Shown: positions 51,002-60,752, counted from the stretch's first letter. The stretch is 61,911 nucleotides of DNA from Candidatus Limiplasma pullicola (GCA_018710985.1 DVIV01000053.1:1-61911), one strand, 5' to 3'. The notes: generated by a model not told the origin, from the letters alone. Numbers and translations are program-made.

Positions 51002-52366
51002 ATGCGCAAGCGTGTCATTCTGGCCTTCATGCTGGTTTTCGCCCTGCTGGCGGCCAGCAGCTGCTCCCTTATCATCAAGGACGAGGAAGTGGACAAGCAG
51101 ACCCCCATCATCGAGGTGGTCGGCAAGACCTTTACCAAGGCGGAGGTCAACGAGCAGGTTGAGGCCGTCATGAATTATGAGGAGCAAATGTACGGCGGTT
51201 ACGGCCTCCCCTACGACCGCACGGATGCGTCCATCATTTCCGCGGCGCAGGACAGCGCCATCGACGCCATGGTGCAGCAGGCCGTGCTGGAAAAGAAGGC
51301 CGCTGACCTGGGCCTGGACGTGCTCAGCGAGGAGGAGCAGACCGAGATCGACGAAACGGTCGACAGCGCCTACACGATGTACTTCGACAGCGTCAAGAGC
51401 GTTGATTTTGCCGATACGGAGCTGGAAGGCGAAGAGCTGGATGCCGCCGTGGAAGCGAAGATGGCCGAGTATGGCTATCCTACCCGCGACGAGCTTTTGA
51501 CGTATGAAACCGAAAGCACGGTGCTGGAAAAGGTGTACAATGAGGCCGTCAAGGACGTGACCGTCAGCGAGGAAGAGCTGCAGGAGGCCTACAACACCCA
51601 TGTGGAAAGCGCCATGACCACCTACGGCAATTCGCCCTCCAGTTATGGCACGGACGTGCAGAACGGCTCGACCATCTACTATGTGCCTGCCGGCTACCGC
51701 TATGTCAAGCACATCCTGATTGAGTTCACCGACGAGGACAGCGAGACCATCAGCGATCTGGAGAGCCAGATCAGCGAAAAGCAGACCGAGCTGACCACCG
51801 CCCAGAACTCGCTGACCGATCTGGGTGAGGATGCTTCCGCGGATGACGAAGCGACTGCCCAGAATCGCGCCACTTTGACCGAGACCGTGGACACGTGCAC
51901 CACCGAGATCGCGGACCTGGAAAGCCAGCTGGCGGATGCGAAGGAAGCGGCCTATGTCGCCATCCAGCCCACCGTGGACGAGGTGCTGGAGAAGATTTCC
52001 GCTGGCGAGGACTTCGACGCCCTTATCGAACAGTACGGCCAGGATCCCGGCATGGAGACCTCTCCCGCCAAGGAAAACGGCTATCCTGTGAGCGCGGACA
52101 GCACCAACTGGGTGACCGAGTTCCGCGACGCGGCCATGGCGCTGGCCAACGTGGGTGATGTGAGCGAGCCGGTGCGCAGCGAGTACGGCATCCATATCAT
52201 CAAGTATGTGAGCGACGCGGCCGAGGGCGAGGTTGGGCTGGACGCGGTGCGCGAGGCGCTGGAAAGCGAGCTTCTCACCCAGAAGCAGGACGAGGCGTAC
52301 AACGCCGCCGTCGAAGCCTGGGTGGAGGAAGCGGACGCCAAGATCTACAAGGACCGCCTGAACTGA
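51002..52366 (+). CDS. prsA: PrsA-like peptidyl-prolyl isomerase (foldase lipoprotein) with a split parvulin domain
   Basis: This 454-residue foldase acts outside the membrane on secreted proteins. A signal peptide with a likely lipid-modified Cys21 (AASSC, atypical Ala at -3) is followed by a SurA_N-like helical domain (about 40-200). The parvulin domain starts YRYVKHILIEF (residues 232-242) and resumes PTVDEVLEKISAGEDFDALIEQYGQDPG (323-350), ending GIHIIKYV. Between them, about residues 245-320 form a coiled-coil insertion rich in Glu, Gln, Thr and Leu. Its own promoter and a strong terminator make it monocistronic. Confidence 0.88.
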   Translation: MRKRVILAFMLVFALLAASSCSLIIKDEEVDKQTPIIEVVGKTFTKAEVNEQVEAVMNYEEQMYGGYGLPYDRTDASIISAAQDSAIDAMVQQAVLEKKAADLGLDVLSEEEQTEIDETVDSAYTMYFDSVKSVDFADTELEGEELDAAVEAKMAEYGYPTRDELLTYETESTVLEKVYNEAVKDVTVSEEELQEAYNTHVESAMTTYGNSPSSYGTDVQNGSTIYYVPAGYRYVKHILIEFTDEDSETISDLESQISEKQTELTTAQNSLTDLGEDASADDEATAQNRATLTETVDTCTTEIADLESQLADAKEAAYVAIQPTVDEVLEKISAGEDFDALIEQYGQDPGMETSPAKENGYPVSADSTNWVTEFRDAAMALANVGDVSEPVRSEYGIHIIKYVSDAAEGEVGLDAVREALESELLTQKQDEAYNAAVEAWVEEADAKIYKDRLN

Positions 52367-52384
52367 TTGATGAAATGAAGGAAA

Positions 52385-52420
52385 AAAGCGGCTCCGGGGC
52401 ATTTGCCCCGGAGCCGCTTT
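52385..52420. terminator. Bidirectional terminator between prsA and the his operon
   Basis: A perfect 17-bp stem (52385-52401 with 52404-52420) with a 2-base loop and A/T ends serves both converging units. Confidence 0.9.
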
Positions 52421-52429
52421 GCGTTTCGC

Positions 52430-53275
52430 TTACAGTGCCGTTTCCTCCCACAGCGCTTCACCCACGCCCAGCCGCAGGACGGTTCGGAAACCCGCCTGCC
52501 GGGCCAGAGCTGCCGCTTCCGGAAAAGCATGGGTCAGGTACCGCCGGTCATGGCAATCGGAGGTGAGGGTGATTTTTCCGCCCAGCTCATGCCAGGCGCC
52601 CAGCAGCTCCAGCGTGGGGTAAGGGGTAGGCAGGTAGCCCCGCGCCATGCCGCCGGTGTTGATCTCCAGCACGCCGCCGCAGGGGAAGGCGCGCTCCAGC
52701 GCGGAGAGAGCCAGCCGGCGATAGGCGGGATCGCTTTCGTCAAAGAGCGACAGGGAAGCGGCATATTTGCGCAGCAGGTCGAAGTGGCCGATGATGGGCG
52801 GCTGGTCGCGCAAGAGGGCCTGCACCTCAATGTCGAAATAGTCGCTTGCCATGGCCAGCCCGTCGCCATGGTACACCTCATCCACATAGCGCCGGAGCAG
52901 CGCCGGATCGCCGTCCACGGCCACGGGCATCCCCTGCCAGCTTTCGCACAGGTAATGCGCCGAACCGATCACATAATCCGCTTCGTCATAGTCCGCGCGG
53001 CGCAGGTCCTCGTGGGCCAGCGCGTCTACCTCCAGCCCCGCCCACAGGCGGGGGAAGCCGGGTTCCGGCGCGGCCTGCAGGGCGCGGAGCTGCGCGAAAT
53101 AGCTCGCCTGCGCATCGGGAGCCATGGAATAGGCCGGGTCGAATCCCTGACCTGCATGGCCCGAAAAGCCCAGGCTTACAAAGCCGAGGGCACGGGCCGC
53201 CTCCACCATGTCAAAAATGGTATCCACGCCGTCGCACCAGCGGGAGTGGGTATGGGCATTGCTTGGAAAAATCAT
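52430..53275 (-). CDS. hisK: Histidinol-phosphatase (PHP family)
   Basis: The protein has 281 residues. The PHP metal-binding motifs are NAHTHSRW at the N-terminus, GFSGHAGQG, GLEVDAL, GSAHYL, GHFDLLRKY and TLTSDCHD. It removes phosphate from histidinol phosphate, the step between HisC and HisD. It is the last gene of the his operon and overlaps hisIE by four bases (ATGA). No HAD-type hisB phosphatase domain is present in the operon, so this enzyme is needed for a complete pathway. Confidence 0.92.
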   Translation of the reverse strand: MIFPSNAHTHSRWCDGVDTIFDMVEAARALGFVSLGFSGHAGQGFDPAYSMAPDAQASYFAQLRALQAAPEPGFPRLWAGLEVDALAHEDLRRADYDEADYVIGSAHYLCESWQGMPVAVDGDPALLRRYVDEVYHGDGLAMASDYFDIEVQALLRDQPPIIGHFDLLRKYAASLSLFDESDPAYRRLALSALERAFPCGGVLEINTGGMARGYLPTPYPTLELLGAWHELGGKITLTSDCHDRRYLTHAFPEAAALARQAGFRTVLRLGVGEALWEETAL

Positions 53276-53928
53276 TGCATGCGCTCCTGTTTTACCTTTT
53301 TGTCAATCACATGGCGGCGGGCCAGCTCACGCACCACATCCTCCAGGGAAATGCCCATCTCCACCATCAGCACCATGGCGTGGTAGATGAGGTCGCCCAG
53401 TTCGTAGGTGGTTTCGGCCTTGTCGCCCTTCGCGCCGCCGATGAGCACCTCGGTGCATTCCTCGCCGACCTTCTTGAGGATCTTGTCCCGGCCCTTCTCA
53501 AAGAGGTAGGTGGTGTAGCTGCCTTCCTTGGGCGAGGTCTTGCGCCCGGCGATGACCTCCATGAGCGCAGAGAGGGAGAAGGGACGAATCTCATCGTTTT
53601 CGTACAGACCGTCGAAAAAACAGCTCTCGCTGCCCGTGTGGCAGGCAGGACCGGCCTTTTTGACCTGTGCGACCAGCGCGTCGCCGTCGCAGTCGGCGGT
53701 GAGGGAAACCAGCGTCTGCACATTGCCGCTGGTTTCGCCCTTGCGCCACAGGCACTGGCGGCTGCGGCTGTAGAAGCAGGTGCGCTTTTCCTCCAGCGTG
53801 ATTTTAAGGCTTTCCCGGTTCATGTAGGCGAGGGTCAGCACCTCGTGGGTCACATAGTCCTGGACCACCACGGGGATGAGGCCCTTTTCATCAAATTTGA
53901 GGCCGGAGACGAGCGTTTCATAATCCAT
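53272..53928 (-). CDS. hisIE: Bifunctional phosphoribosyl-AMP cyclohydrolase / phosphoribosyl-ATP pyrophosphatase
   Basis: The protein has 218 residues. The N-terminal HisI domain (about 1-110) has VVQDYVTHEVLTLAYMNRE, YSRSRQCLWRKGETSGN and DCDGDALVAQV with its zinc Cys residues (ACHTGSESCF). The C-terminal HisE domain (about 125-215) has EGSYTTYLFEKG, KVGEECTEVLI and DLIYHAMVLM. It performs steps two and three of histidine synthesis. Three bases separate it from hisF, the only gap in the operon. Confidence 0.96.
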   Translation of the reverse strand: MDYETLVSGLKFDEKGLIPVVVQDYVTHEVLTLAYMNRESLKITLEEKRTCFYSRSRQCLWRKGETSGNVQTLVSLTADCDGDALVAQVKKAGPACHTGSESCFFDGLYENDEIRPFSLSALMEVIAGRKTSPKEGSYTTYLFEKGRDKILKKVGEECTEVLIGGAKGDKAETTYELGDLIYHAMVLMVEMGISLEDVVRELARRHVIDKKVKQERMQ

Positions 53929-53931
53929 TTG

Positions 53932-54696
53932 TCAATCCTCCACAAGGCGCATGGGTACGCCATTTTCATTGAGCCAGCGCTTGAGGGCGCGGATATCCGC
54001 CTCGCGCGAATGGAAGATGGAGGCGGCCAGCCCCGCGTCCACGCAATCGAGCCGGAACACGTCGAGAAAATCCTCGCGGCAGCCCGCGCCGCCCGATGCG
54101 ATGATGGGCACGGATACCGCCTCGCCCACGGCCCGGAGCATTTCCACATCAAAGCCCCGGCGCACGCCGTCGGTGTCGATGGAGTTGACCACGACCTCGC
54201 CCGCGCCGCTGTCCACGCCGCGCCTGACCCAGTCGATGGCGTCCAGCCCCGTATCGTCACGCCCGCCACGCGCAAAGACGTGGAAGCGCCCGTCCACACG
54301 CTTGACATCCATGCTCAGCACCACACACTGGTCGCCGTAGCGCTTGGCTGCGCGGGCGATGAGCGAGGGGTCGCGGATGGCGCCGCTGTTGACGCTGACC
54401 TTGTCCGCGCCGCATTTGAGCACGCGGTCAAAGTCGTCCAGAGTATTGATGCTGCCGCCCACGGTGAGGGGGATAAACACCTCCGCCGCCACGGCCCGAA
54501 GCGCGTCCGCAAACAGTGGCCGGCCCTCGGCGCTGGCGGTGATGTCGTAAAACACAAGCTCATCCGCGCCGGAGTCGTTGTAAAAGCGGGCGAGGGTAAC
54601 GGGGTCGTCCACGTCACGCAGGCCCTCGAAGTTCACACCCTTGACCACCCGTCCGTTTCGCACGTCCAGGCAGGGGATGATGCGCCGGGTCAGCAT
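53932..54696 (-). CDS. hisF: Imidazole glycerol phosphate synthase, cyclase subunit
   Basis: This 254-residue TIM barrel has RIIPCLDVRNGRVVKG with the catalytic Asp, GGSINTLDDF, SVNSGAI, VNSIDTDGVRRGFD with the second catalytic Asp, and SGGAG. It forms the synthase with HisH, yielding imidazole glycerol phosphate and AICAR. Its start overlaps the end of hisA by seven bases. Confidence 0.97.
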   Translation of the reverse strand: MLTRRIIPCLDVRNGRVVKGVNFEGLRDVDDPVTLARFYNDSGADELVFYDITASAEGRPLFADALRAVAAEVFIPLTVGGSINTLDDFDRVLKCGADKVSVNSGAIRDPSLIARAAKRYGDQCVVLSMDVKRVDGRFHVFARGGRDDTGLDAIDWVRRGVDSGAGEVVVNSIDTDGVRRGFDVEMLRAVGEAVSVPIIASGGAGCREDFLDVFRLDCVDAGLAASIFHSREADIRALKRWLNENGVPMRLVED

Positions 54697-55418
54697 GGCT
54701 GCGCCTCCCCTCTGGCGATGGCCAGCGCGCGTTCCAGCCTGAGCTTTCCCGCATAGAGCGCCTTGCCCAGAATGCAGCCGTAGAGGCCCATGTCACGAAG
54801 CGCTGCGATCTCCGATTCAAAGCTGACACCGCCCGAGGCGATGACCTGAAGCCCGGCGATGCCGGACAGGCGCGCGTAGACCTCCAGATTGGTGCCCGAA
54901 AGCGCGCCGTCGCGGCCGATGTCGGTATAGATGACGGTTTTGATCCCCGCGTCCGCGAGCTTTCGGCAGAAGGCCACGCCATCCAGATCGCTCACCTCGC
55001 GCCAGCCGCGCGTGGCTACCTTGCCGCCGCGTGCGTCCGCGCCCACCGCGATGCGCGCGCCCCAGCGCTTCACCAGCCGCTCAACCAGCGAGAAATCCTC
55101 CACGGCTGCGGTGCCCAGAATGGCGCGCTCCGCGCCCAGGGCGAGGGCGGCCTCCACGTCGGCTTCCGTGCGCATGCCGCCGCCCACCTCCACGCTAAGC
55201 GGCAGCGTGCACAGCTGCCCGATGACGCTGCGGTTCCTGGGGCTGCCGTCCTTCGCGCCGTCCAGATCAACCGCGTGCAGGCAGGTGGCACCGGCCTCTA
55301 CAAAGCCCTGCGCCACAGCCACCGGATCGTCGCCGTAGACGGTCATGCGGTCGTAATCCCCCTGCGTCAGGCGCACCACACGCCCGCCGCGCAGGTCAAT
55401 GGCCGGATAAATCAGCAT
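54690..55418 (-). CDS. hisA: ProFAR isomerase
   Basis: This 242-residue TIM barrel is related to HisF. YPAIDLRGGRVVRLTQGDY holds the catalytic Asp, VGGGMRTEADV and YTDIGRDGALSGTN are the phosphate and second catalytic sites, and ASGGVSF closes the barrel. It catalyses the Amadori isomerisation of ProFAR to PRFAR. ATG 55418 lies inside hisH (7-base overlap); the open frame further upstream is antisense or overlap sequence only. Confidence 0.97.
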   Translation of the reverse strand: MLIYPAIDLRGGRVVRLTQGDYDRMTVYGDDPVAVAQGFVEAGATCLHAVDLDGAKDGSPRNRSVIGQLCTLPLSVEVGGGMRTEADVEAALALGAERAILGTAAVEDFSLVERLVKRWGARIAVGADARGGKVATRGWREVSDLDGVAFCRKLADAGIKTVIYTDIGRDGALSGTNLEVYARLSGIAGLQVIASGGVSFESEIAALRDMGLYGCILGKALYAGKLRLERALAIARGEAQPC

Positions 55419-56044
55419 GCCGCATCCCCCTCTCCCATGGCGAAGGCCCGCAGGATACGCAGGCCCACCGCGCCGCTCTTTTCCGGATGAAACTGCGTGC
55501 CGCACACGCATCCGCGCCGCACGGCACCCGCCACCGTGACCCCGCCATGCTCGGAGCTCGCGACGAGCGCCTCGCCGCAGCCGGTCGCATAGAACGAATG
55601 CACGTAGTACACGAAATCGCCCTCGCGCACGCCGGAGAGCAGCGGGTCCTCCGGACGGTTGAGGTGCAGGCTGTTCCAGCCCATATGCGGCACCTTCGCG
55701 CCGGGGGCGAGGACGGGCGCGAGGGGCCGCACCTCGCCGGGAATCAGGCCAAGGCCCGCGTGCTCGCCGTATTCATAGCTTTTGTCAAAGAGCAGCTGCA
55801 TGCCCAGACAGATGCCCATGAGCGGCTTGCCCTGCCCGGCCAGCTCGCGCAGCAGCGCATCCAGCCTGAGGGCACGCAGCTTTTCCGCCGCGTCCCCGAA
55901 GGCTCCGACGCCGGGCAGAATGATGCAGTCCGCTGTGCGCAGCGCCTCTTCTTCGCGCGTGACCGTGCATGCCGCGCCGATATGCCTGAGCGAGCAGGTG
56001 AGCGAATAGAGGTTGCCCACCCCGTAATCCACCACGGCGATCAT
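55412..56044 (-). CDS. hisH: Imidazole glycerol phosphate synthase, glutaminase subunit
   Basis: This 210-residue class I glutamine amidotransferase shows VDYGVGNLYSL, LPGVGAFGDA, the nucleophile Cys in MGICLGMQLLF and the His-Glu pair in CGTQFHPEKSG. It supplies ammonia to HisF. It overlaps hisB by four bases and hisA by seven. Confidence 0.97.
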   Translation of the reverse strand: MIAVVDYGVGNLYSLTCSLRHIGAACTVTREEEALRTADCIILPGVGAFGDAAEKLRALRLDALLRELAGQGKPLMGICLGMQLLFDKSYEYGEHAGLGLIPGEVRPLAPVLAPGAKVPHMGWNSLHLNRPEDPLLSGVREGDFVYYVHSFYATGCGEALVASSEHGGVTVAGAVRRGCVCGTQFHPEKSGAVGLRILRAFAMGEGDAAC

Positions 56045-56643
56045 GGCGCGTTCCCTCCCAGCGTGCCCTTGGTGGAGGGAATTTCCCCGGCGGTGGCCGG
56101 GTCGATTTCGCAGGCCTCGCGCAGGGCGCGGGCCACGGCCTTGAAGATACCCTCGATGATGTGATGCGTGTTCCTGCCCGCCATCAGCCGGATATGCAGC
56201 GTGAGTGCCGCTTCACGCACGAGAGCGAGGAAAAACTCCTCCACCAGCTCGGTGTCGAACGTGCCCACCTTCTGCGCGGGCAGGGGCACGTCAAAGCCCA
56301 GGCAGGCCCGGCCGCTGAGGTCCACGGCGACCAGTGCCAGCGTCTCGTCCATGGGCAGGAGGCGCTGACCGTATCGCCTCACGCCCCGCTTGTCCCCCAG
56401 GGCGGAGCGCAGCGCCTGACCCAGCGCGATGCCGATGTCCTCCACGGTGTGGTGGTCGTCCACCTGCGTATCGCCCGCGCAGCACACGCGCAGGTCAAAG
56501 CGGCCGTGGGCGGCAAAGAGGGTGAGCATGTGGTCCAGAAAGCCGCAGCCGGTCCGGATGTCGCCCTTTCCCGTACCGTCCAGATTCAGGGAGAGGGAAA
56601 TGTCGGTTTCCGCGGTTTTGCGTTGGATGGTTGCGCTTCTCAT
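56041..56643 (-). CDS. hisB: Imidazoleglycerol-phosphate dehydratase
   Basis: This 200-residue, monofunctional enzyme shows TGCGFLDHML, DDHHTVEDIGIALG, MDETLA and GRNTHHIIEG, the manganese-binding His/Glu clusters of IGPD, duplicated as in all family members. No phosphatase domain is fused. ATGA overlaps join it to hisC upstream and hisH downstream. Confidence 0.97.
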   Translation of the reverse strand: MRSATIQRKTAETDISLSLNLDGTGKGDIRTGCGFLDHMLTLFAAHGRFDLRVCCAGDTQVDDHHTVEDIGIALGQALRSALGDKRGVRRYGQRLLPMDETLALVAVDLSGRACLGFDVPLPAQKVGTFDTELVEEFFLALVREAALTLHIRLMAGRNTHHIIEGIFKAVARALREACEIDPATAGEIPSTKGTLGGNAP

Positions 56644-57713
56644 GATATCGTCCTTTCTGAGAGAATGGCGCGCGTCTCCAGCACGAGGCGGCGCATCTCC
56701 TCCCGCGTGCCCACCGAGATGCGCACGTGCTCCCTGAGCGCCGGGTCGTCCCAGCAGCGAATCAGCACGCCGCGTTTTCTGAGCGCCTCATAGTAATCGC
56801 GCGCGGTCAGCGACGGATGGGCCGCAAATAGGAAGTTGGCGCGGCTTACCGTCATGGTAAAGCCCAGGGCGCGAAGCTCCGCCGCCGTTTCCTCCCGCTG
56901 GCGCACGATGCTCTGCACGCAGGCCTCGAAGTAGGCCGTGTCGCGCATGGCCTCGATGCCCGCCAGCATGCTCAGGCGGTTGATGTTGTAGGGGTGGAAG
57001 CTGTACCGGACGCGGTTGAGGTCCTCGATGACGGGAGCGTTGGCCAGAGCATAGCCCAGGCGCGCGCCCGCCAGCGAGCGCGATTTGGAAAACGTGCGCA
57101 CGATGAGCAGGTTGGGGCAGCTTTTGAGCAGGGGCAGGGCGCTTTCGCCGCCAAAATCGACGTATGCCTCGTCCACCAGCACGATGTGGTCAGAATTGGC
57201 CCGCACGATGCGCTCCACCTCCTCCAGTGGAAGCGCGATGCCGGTGGGCGCGTTGGGGTTGGCCAGCACCACCATGCCGCCCGTGTTCAAAAACGGCTCC
57301 ACGGGTACGGTGAAGTCCTCCCGGAGGGGCACGGTGCGCGCGGGCACGCGGAACAGGCCCGCAAACACCCGATAGAAGCCGTAGCTTACCGCGGGGAAGG
57401 TGACGGGATGCGCCGTATCCGCAAAGGCAAGGAAACTGAATCCCAGCACCTCATCCGAGCCGTTGCCGCAGAACACGTTGTCCGGCGAAACGCCGTACTG
57501 CTCGGCGATGGCGCGGCGGAGCGGCAGAGCCGTCGGGTCGGAGTAGAGGTTGAGCCGGGAAACCTCCTCGCGGCTGAGCGCATCCAGCACGCGGGGGGAG
57601 GGAGGAAAGGGACTTTCATTGGTGTTGAGCTTCACATACCGGCGGTCCTGGGGCTGCTCGCCCGGCACGTAGGGGTCCAGACCGGAAAGCGCGGGAATCA
57701 GAAAATGGCTCAT
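56640..57713 (-). CDS. hisC: Histidinol-phosphate aminotransferase
   Basis: This 357-residue PLP enzyme of fold type I has NTNESPFPPSP at the N-terminus, FCGNGSDEVLGF, NPNAPTGIAL, VDEAYVDFGG and the Schiff-base Lys in TFSKSRSLAGARLGYA. It transaminates imidazole acetol phosphate. Four-base overlaps connect it to hisD and hisB. Confidence 0.96.
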   Translation of the reverse strand: MSHFLIPALSGLDPYVPGEQPQDRRYVKLNTNESPFPPSPRVLDALSREEVSRLNLYSDPTALPLRRAIAEQYGVSPDNVFCGNGSDEVLGFSFLAFADTAHPVTFPAVSYGFYRVFAGLFRVPARTVPLREDFTVPVEPFLNTGGMVVLANPNAPTGIALPLEEVERIVRANSDHIVLVDEAYVDFGGESALPLLKSCPNLLIVRTFSKSRSLAGARLGYALANAPVIEDLNRVRYSFHPYNINRLSMLAGIEAMRDTAYFEACVQSIVRQREETAAELRALGFTMTVSRANFLFAAHPSLTARDYYEALRKRGVLIRCWDDPALREHVRISVGTREEMRRLVLETRAILSERTIS

Positions 57714-58999
57714 GAGCGGTCCTCCATGCGCACAGCGACGGCGTTGGCGTGTGCGTCGAGCCCTTCACGGCGGGCAAAGCGCATCACGTCCTCGGATACC
57801 TGTTCAAGCGCCGCGGGGGTATAGTACAGGTAGCTGGAACGGCGGCAGAAATCATCCACCCCCAGGGGGGAGGAGTAACGCGCCGTGCCGCTGGTGGGCA
57901 AGGTGTGATTCGGCCCGGCCAGATAATCGCCCAGGGGTTCGGGGCAGCTGCGGCCCAGGAACACGCTTCCGGCGTAATGCACCAGCGGCAGCAGGCCGAA
58001 GGGATCGTCCACGCACAGTTCGAGGTGCTCCGGCGCGATCTCGTCTGCCAGACGGGCGGCAGTTTCCAGACTGTCCACCACGAGAATGCGGCCGTTCTGC
58101 TCGATGGAGGTGCGGGCGATTTCCTCGCGCGGGAGCAGCTTGAGCTGCAGCTCCACCTCCGCTGCCACGGCCCTGGCCAGCGCAGCGTCGGTCACGGCCA
58201 GCCATGCTGACGACAGCCGGTCGTGCTCCGCCTGTGAAAGCAGGTCCGCCGCCAGATGGACGGGGTTGCTTCCGCCGTCGGAGATGATCATGATTTCGCT
58301 GGGGCCGGCGATCATGTCGATGTCGCACAGGCCGCGTGCATAGCACAGCTGCTTGGCGGTGGCCACATAGATGTTGCCGGGGCCGACGATCTTGTCCACC
58401 TTGGGAACGGTCTGCGTGCCGAAAGCCAGCGCAGCCACGGCCTGCGCTCCGCCCGCGCGCACCACGGTGCGCACGCCCGCGAGCTTTGCCGCCGCCAGAA
58501 TGGGGGCGGGCACCTTGCCGTCCGGACCGGGCGGGGTGGCCATGACGATGGTTTCCACCCCGGCGATTTTGGCGGGAATGGCGTCCATCAGCACGCTGGA
58601 GGGATAGCGCGCCGTACCGCCGGGCACATACAGTCCGGCGCTGGCCAGCGGCAGCACGCGCTGGCCCACCACCACGCCGGGCGCGGGAGTGTCCACAAAG
58701 CCCGCGCGCTTTTGCAGGCGGTGAAAGCGCTCGATGTTGCGGGCGGCGAGCTTGAGCGTATCGAGAAATTCCGGCTCCACCTGGGAAAACGCCGCGTCCA
58801 GCTCCTCCTGGGGCACCAGAAGGCCGTCGGGCCGCGCGCCGTCGAATTTTTCGCAATAGTCCAATACGGCTTCGTCGCCGCGCAGGCGCACATCCTCCAC
58901 GATGCGTTCCACCGCCTGCGTCACGTCGCGCTTGACTTCGGCGGCGCGGTCCAAAAGCTGGGCGGCGGGCTGCCCCTCATAGAATACGATGCGGATCAT
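57710..58999 (-). CDS. hisD: Histidinol dehydrogenase
   Basis: This 429-residue, zinc-dependent enzyme carries out the last two oxidations to histidine. [57 protein letters not shown] (signature), QAEHD and [14 protein letters not shown] are all present with the zinc and catalytic His residues. It overlaps hisG and hisC by four bases each. Confidence 0.97.
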   Translation of the reverse strand: MIRIVFYEGQPAAQLLDRAAEVKRDVTQAVERIVEDVRLRGDEAVLDYCEKFDGARPDGLLVPQEELDAAFSQVEPEFLDTLKLAARNIERFHRLQKRAGFVDTPAPGVVVGQRVLPLASAGLYVPGGTARYPSSVLMDAIPAKIAGVETIVMATPPGPDGKVPAPILAAAKLAGVRTVVRAGGAQAVAALAFGTQTVPKVDKIVGPGNIYVATAKQLCYARGLCDIDMIAGPSEIMIISDGGSNPVHLAADLLSQAEHDRLSSAWLAVTDAALARAVAAEVELQLKLLPREEIARTSIEQNGRILVVDSLETAARLADEIAPEHLELCVDDPFGLLPLVHYAGSVFLGRSCPEPLGDYLAGPNHTLPTSGTARYSSPLGVDDFCRRSSYLYYTPAALEQVSEDVMRFARREGLDAHANAVAVRMEDRS

Positions 59000-59634
59000 G
59001 GGCGTTCCTCCTTTTGGCTCAGTTGGGTCCGGATGCGGGAAAGCAGCTGGGAGATGGCCGGCTCCTTGAACTTCATGGCGGCTTTGTTGGCGATGAAGCG
59101 CGCGCTGATGGGCAGAATCTCGCGGGTGACCTCCAGGTTGTTCTGCCGGAGGGTGGTTCCCGTTTCCACAATGTCCACGATTACGTCGCTAAGACCCAGC
59201 AGAGGCGCCAGCTCGATGGAGCCGTTGAGCTTGATGATCTCAATTTCCCGGCTCTGCGCGGCATAGAAGCGCCGGGCGATCGCCGGGTACTTGGTGGCTA
59301 CGCGCAGCGGCCGCTGGCGGTCCTCCCGGAAGCCCACGGGCGCGGCCTCCGCCATGCGGCATTTGCCAAAGCCCAGGTCCAGCAGTTCGTACACGTCGCT
59401 TCCGCCCTCCAGAAGCACGTCCTTGCCCACCACGCCGACATCTGCCGCGCCGTGCTCCACGTAGATGGCCACGTCCGAGGGCTTGACCAGCAGGTAGCTC
59501 ATTTCCCCTTTTTCGTCGGTCAGCACCAGCCGCCGGTCGTCCTGCTCCATGGCGGCACAGTCGTAGCCCGCAGCTTTGAACAGGCGGTATACCTTGTCGC
59601 CCAGCCGCCCTTTGGGCAATGCCACGTTCAGCAT
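58996..59634 (-). CDS. hisG: ATP phosphoribosyltransferase, short catalytic form
   Basis: The protein has 212 residues. LNVALPKGRLGDKVY, YVEHGAADVGVVGKDVL, RVATKYP and the PRPP loop VDIVETGTTLRQN are HisG_S motifs. The short form lacks the C-terminal regulatory domain and needs HisZ, whose gene lies directly upstream with a seven-base overlap. It commits PRPP and ATP to histidine synthesis and is normally histidine-inhibited through HisZ. Confidence 0.97.
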   Translation of the reverse strand: MLNVALPKGRLGDKVYRLFKAAGYDCAAMEQDDRRLVLTDEKGEMSYLLVKPSDVAIYVEHGAADVGVVGKDVLLEGGSDVYELLDLGFGKCRMAEAAPVGFREDRQRPLRVATKYPAIARRFYAAQSREIEIIKLNGSIELAPLLGLSDVIVDIVETGTTLRQNNLEVTREILPISARFIANKAAMKFKEPAISQLLSRIRTQLSQKEERP

Positions 59635-60752
59635 GCGCCGCTCACCTCCTCAAGCCCTCCGTCCTGATAGCGCAGCGTGCGGGCCGCTCGCAGGCCGGGC
59701 GGCGGCAGCTGCGCCGCAAGCACCCGCAGCCCCTGCGCCCTCAGCCCGTCCAGCGCCTGAAACACCCTGGCCGCCTCGTCCCGCGCATCGTAGAGCACCA
59801 GCGCGTCCACATCGTCGCCCGCGGGCCGGGCCAGCACGCGCTGAAGCTGGTCCAGATACAGTGCGAAACCCAGGCCGTCGCCGGATTTCCCGAATTTGCG
59901 CATCAGCCGGTCATAGCGTCCGCCGCTGAGCGCCACGCGCGGCGCCCCCTCTACATAGCCCTGGAATACCAGGCCGTTGTAGTAATCCAAGTCGTTGACA
60001 ATGGAGAAATCCAACCGCACATGTCCGCACAAATCCAGCGCATCCAGCGCCGCATACAGGCTGGAAAGCTCGCCCACGGCCTGCTTCATGTCTGCTCCCA
60101 CGGCGATATCCGCCGCGCGCCGCAGGGTTTGGGTGAAATCGCCGCACAGCGCAGGCAGCTGCGCAATGCGCCCGGCATAGAAGGGCGGCACCTGCCACTG
60201 CGAAAGCAGCCGTGCAAGCTCGTGCGCGTTCTTCTGACGGATGAGGCGGCTGGCCTGCTCGCGCTGCGTGCCGTCCAGCCCCGCGTCGGCCAAAAGACCG
60301 CCCGTAAAGCCCATGTGGCTGATGTCCAGCACAAAATCCGCTCCGGTCATCCGCAGGCTTTCAATGGCCAGACGCAGCACCTCGCACGTGCCGTAGAGAT
60401 CCACGTCGCCCAGAAGCTCCACGCCCAGCTGGCCGATTTCGCTGAATTCATGATCGGTGGGCGAAAGGCGGTATACGCTTTCATGGTAGTACAGCTTCTC
60501 CACCTGCCCCCGCTCCGGCCGCGCCCGCTTGACGATGGACAGCGTCACATCCGGCTTGAGAGCCATGAGATGGCCGCTGGCGTTGGTAAAGCTGAGCACG
60601 CTTTCACTGGTGAGAAAGCTCTTGTTTTCCAGGTAGAGCGCGTATTCCTCAAAGCGGCGCATGGGAAAGCGGGCGTAGCCGTAGCTCTCGTACAGCCCGC
60701 GCAGATTCAGCACCAGGCGCTCCTGAGCGCTCAGCACATCGGGAACAGACAT
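59628..60752 (-). CDS. hisZ: ATP phosphoribosyltransferase regulatory subunit
   Basis: The protein has 374 residues and is a histidyl-tRNA-synthetase paralogue without aminoacylation. It keeps the class II fold signs (MRRFEEYALYL, LKPDVTLSIVKRARPE, FSEIGQLGVELLG) but lacks an anticodon-binding domain. It activates and confers feedback control on short HisG. It is the first gene of the operon, with GGAAGGAGG before ATG 60752 and a promoter only about 25 bases upstream. Confidence 0.94.
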   Translation of the reverse strand: MSVPDVLSAQERLVLNLRGLYESYGYARFPMRRFEEYALYLENKSFLTSESVLSFTNASGHLMALKPDVTLSIVKRARPERGQVEKLYYHESVYRLSPTDHEFSEIGQLGVELLGDVDLYGTCEVLRLAIESLRMTGADFVLDISHMGFTGGLLADAGLDGTQREQASRLIRQKNAHELARLLSQWQVPPFYAGRIAQLPALCGDFTQTLRRAADIAVGADMKQAVGELSSLYAALDALDLCGHVRLDFSIVNDLDYYNGLVFQGYVEGAPRVALSGGRYDRLMRKFGKSGDGLGFALYLDQLQRVLARPAGDDVDALVLYDARDEAARVFQALDGLRAQGLRVLAAQLPPPGLRAARTLRYQDGGLEEVSGAC

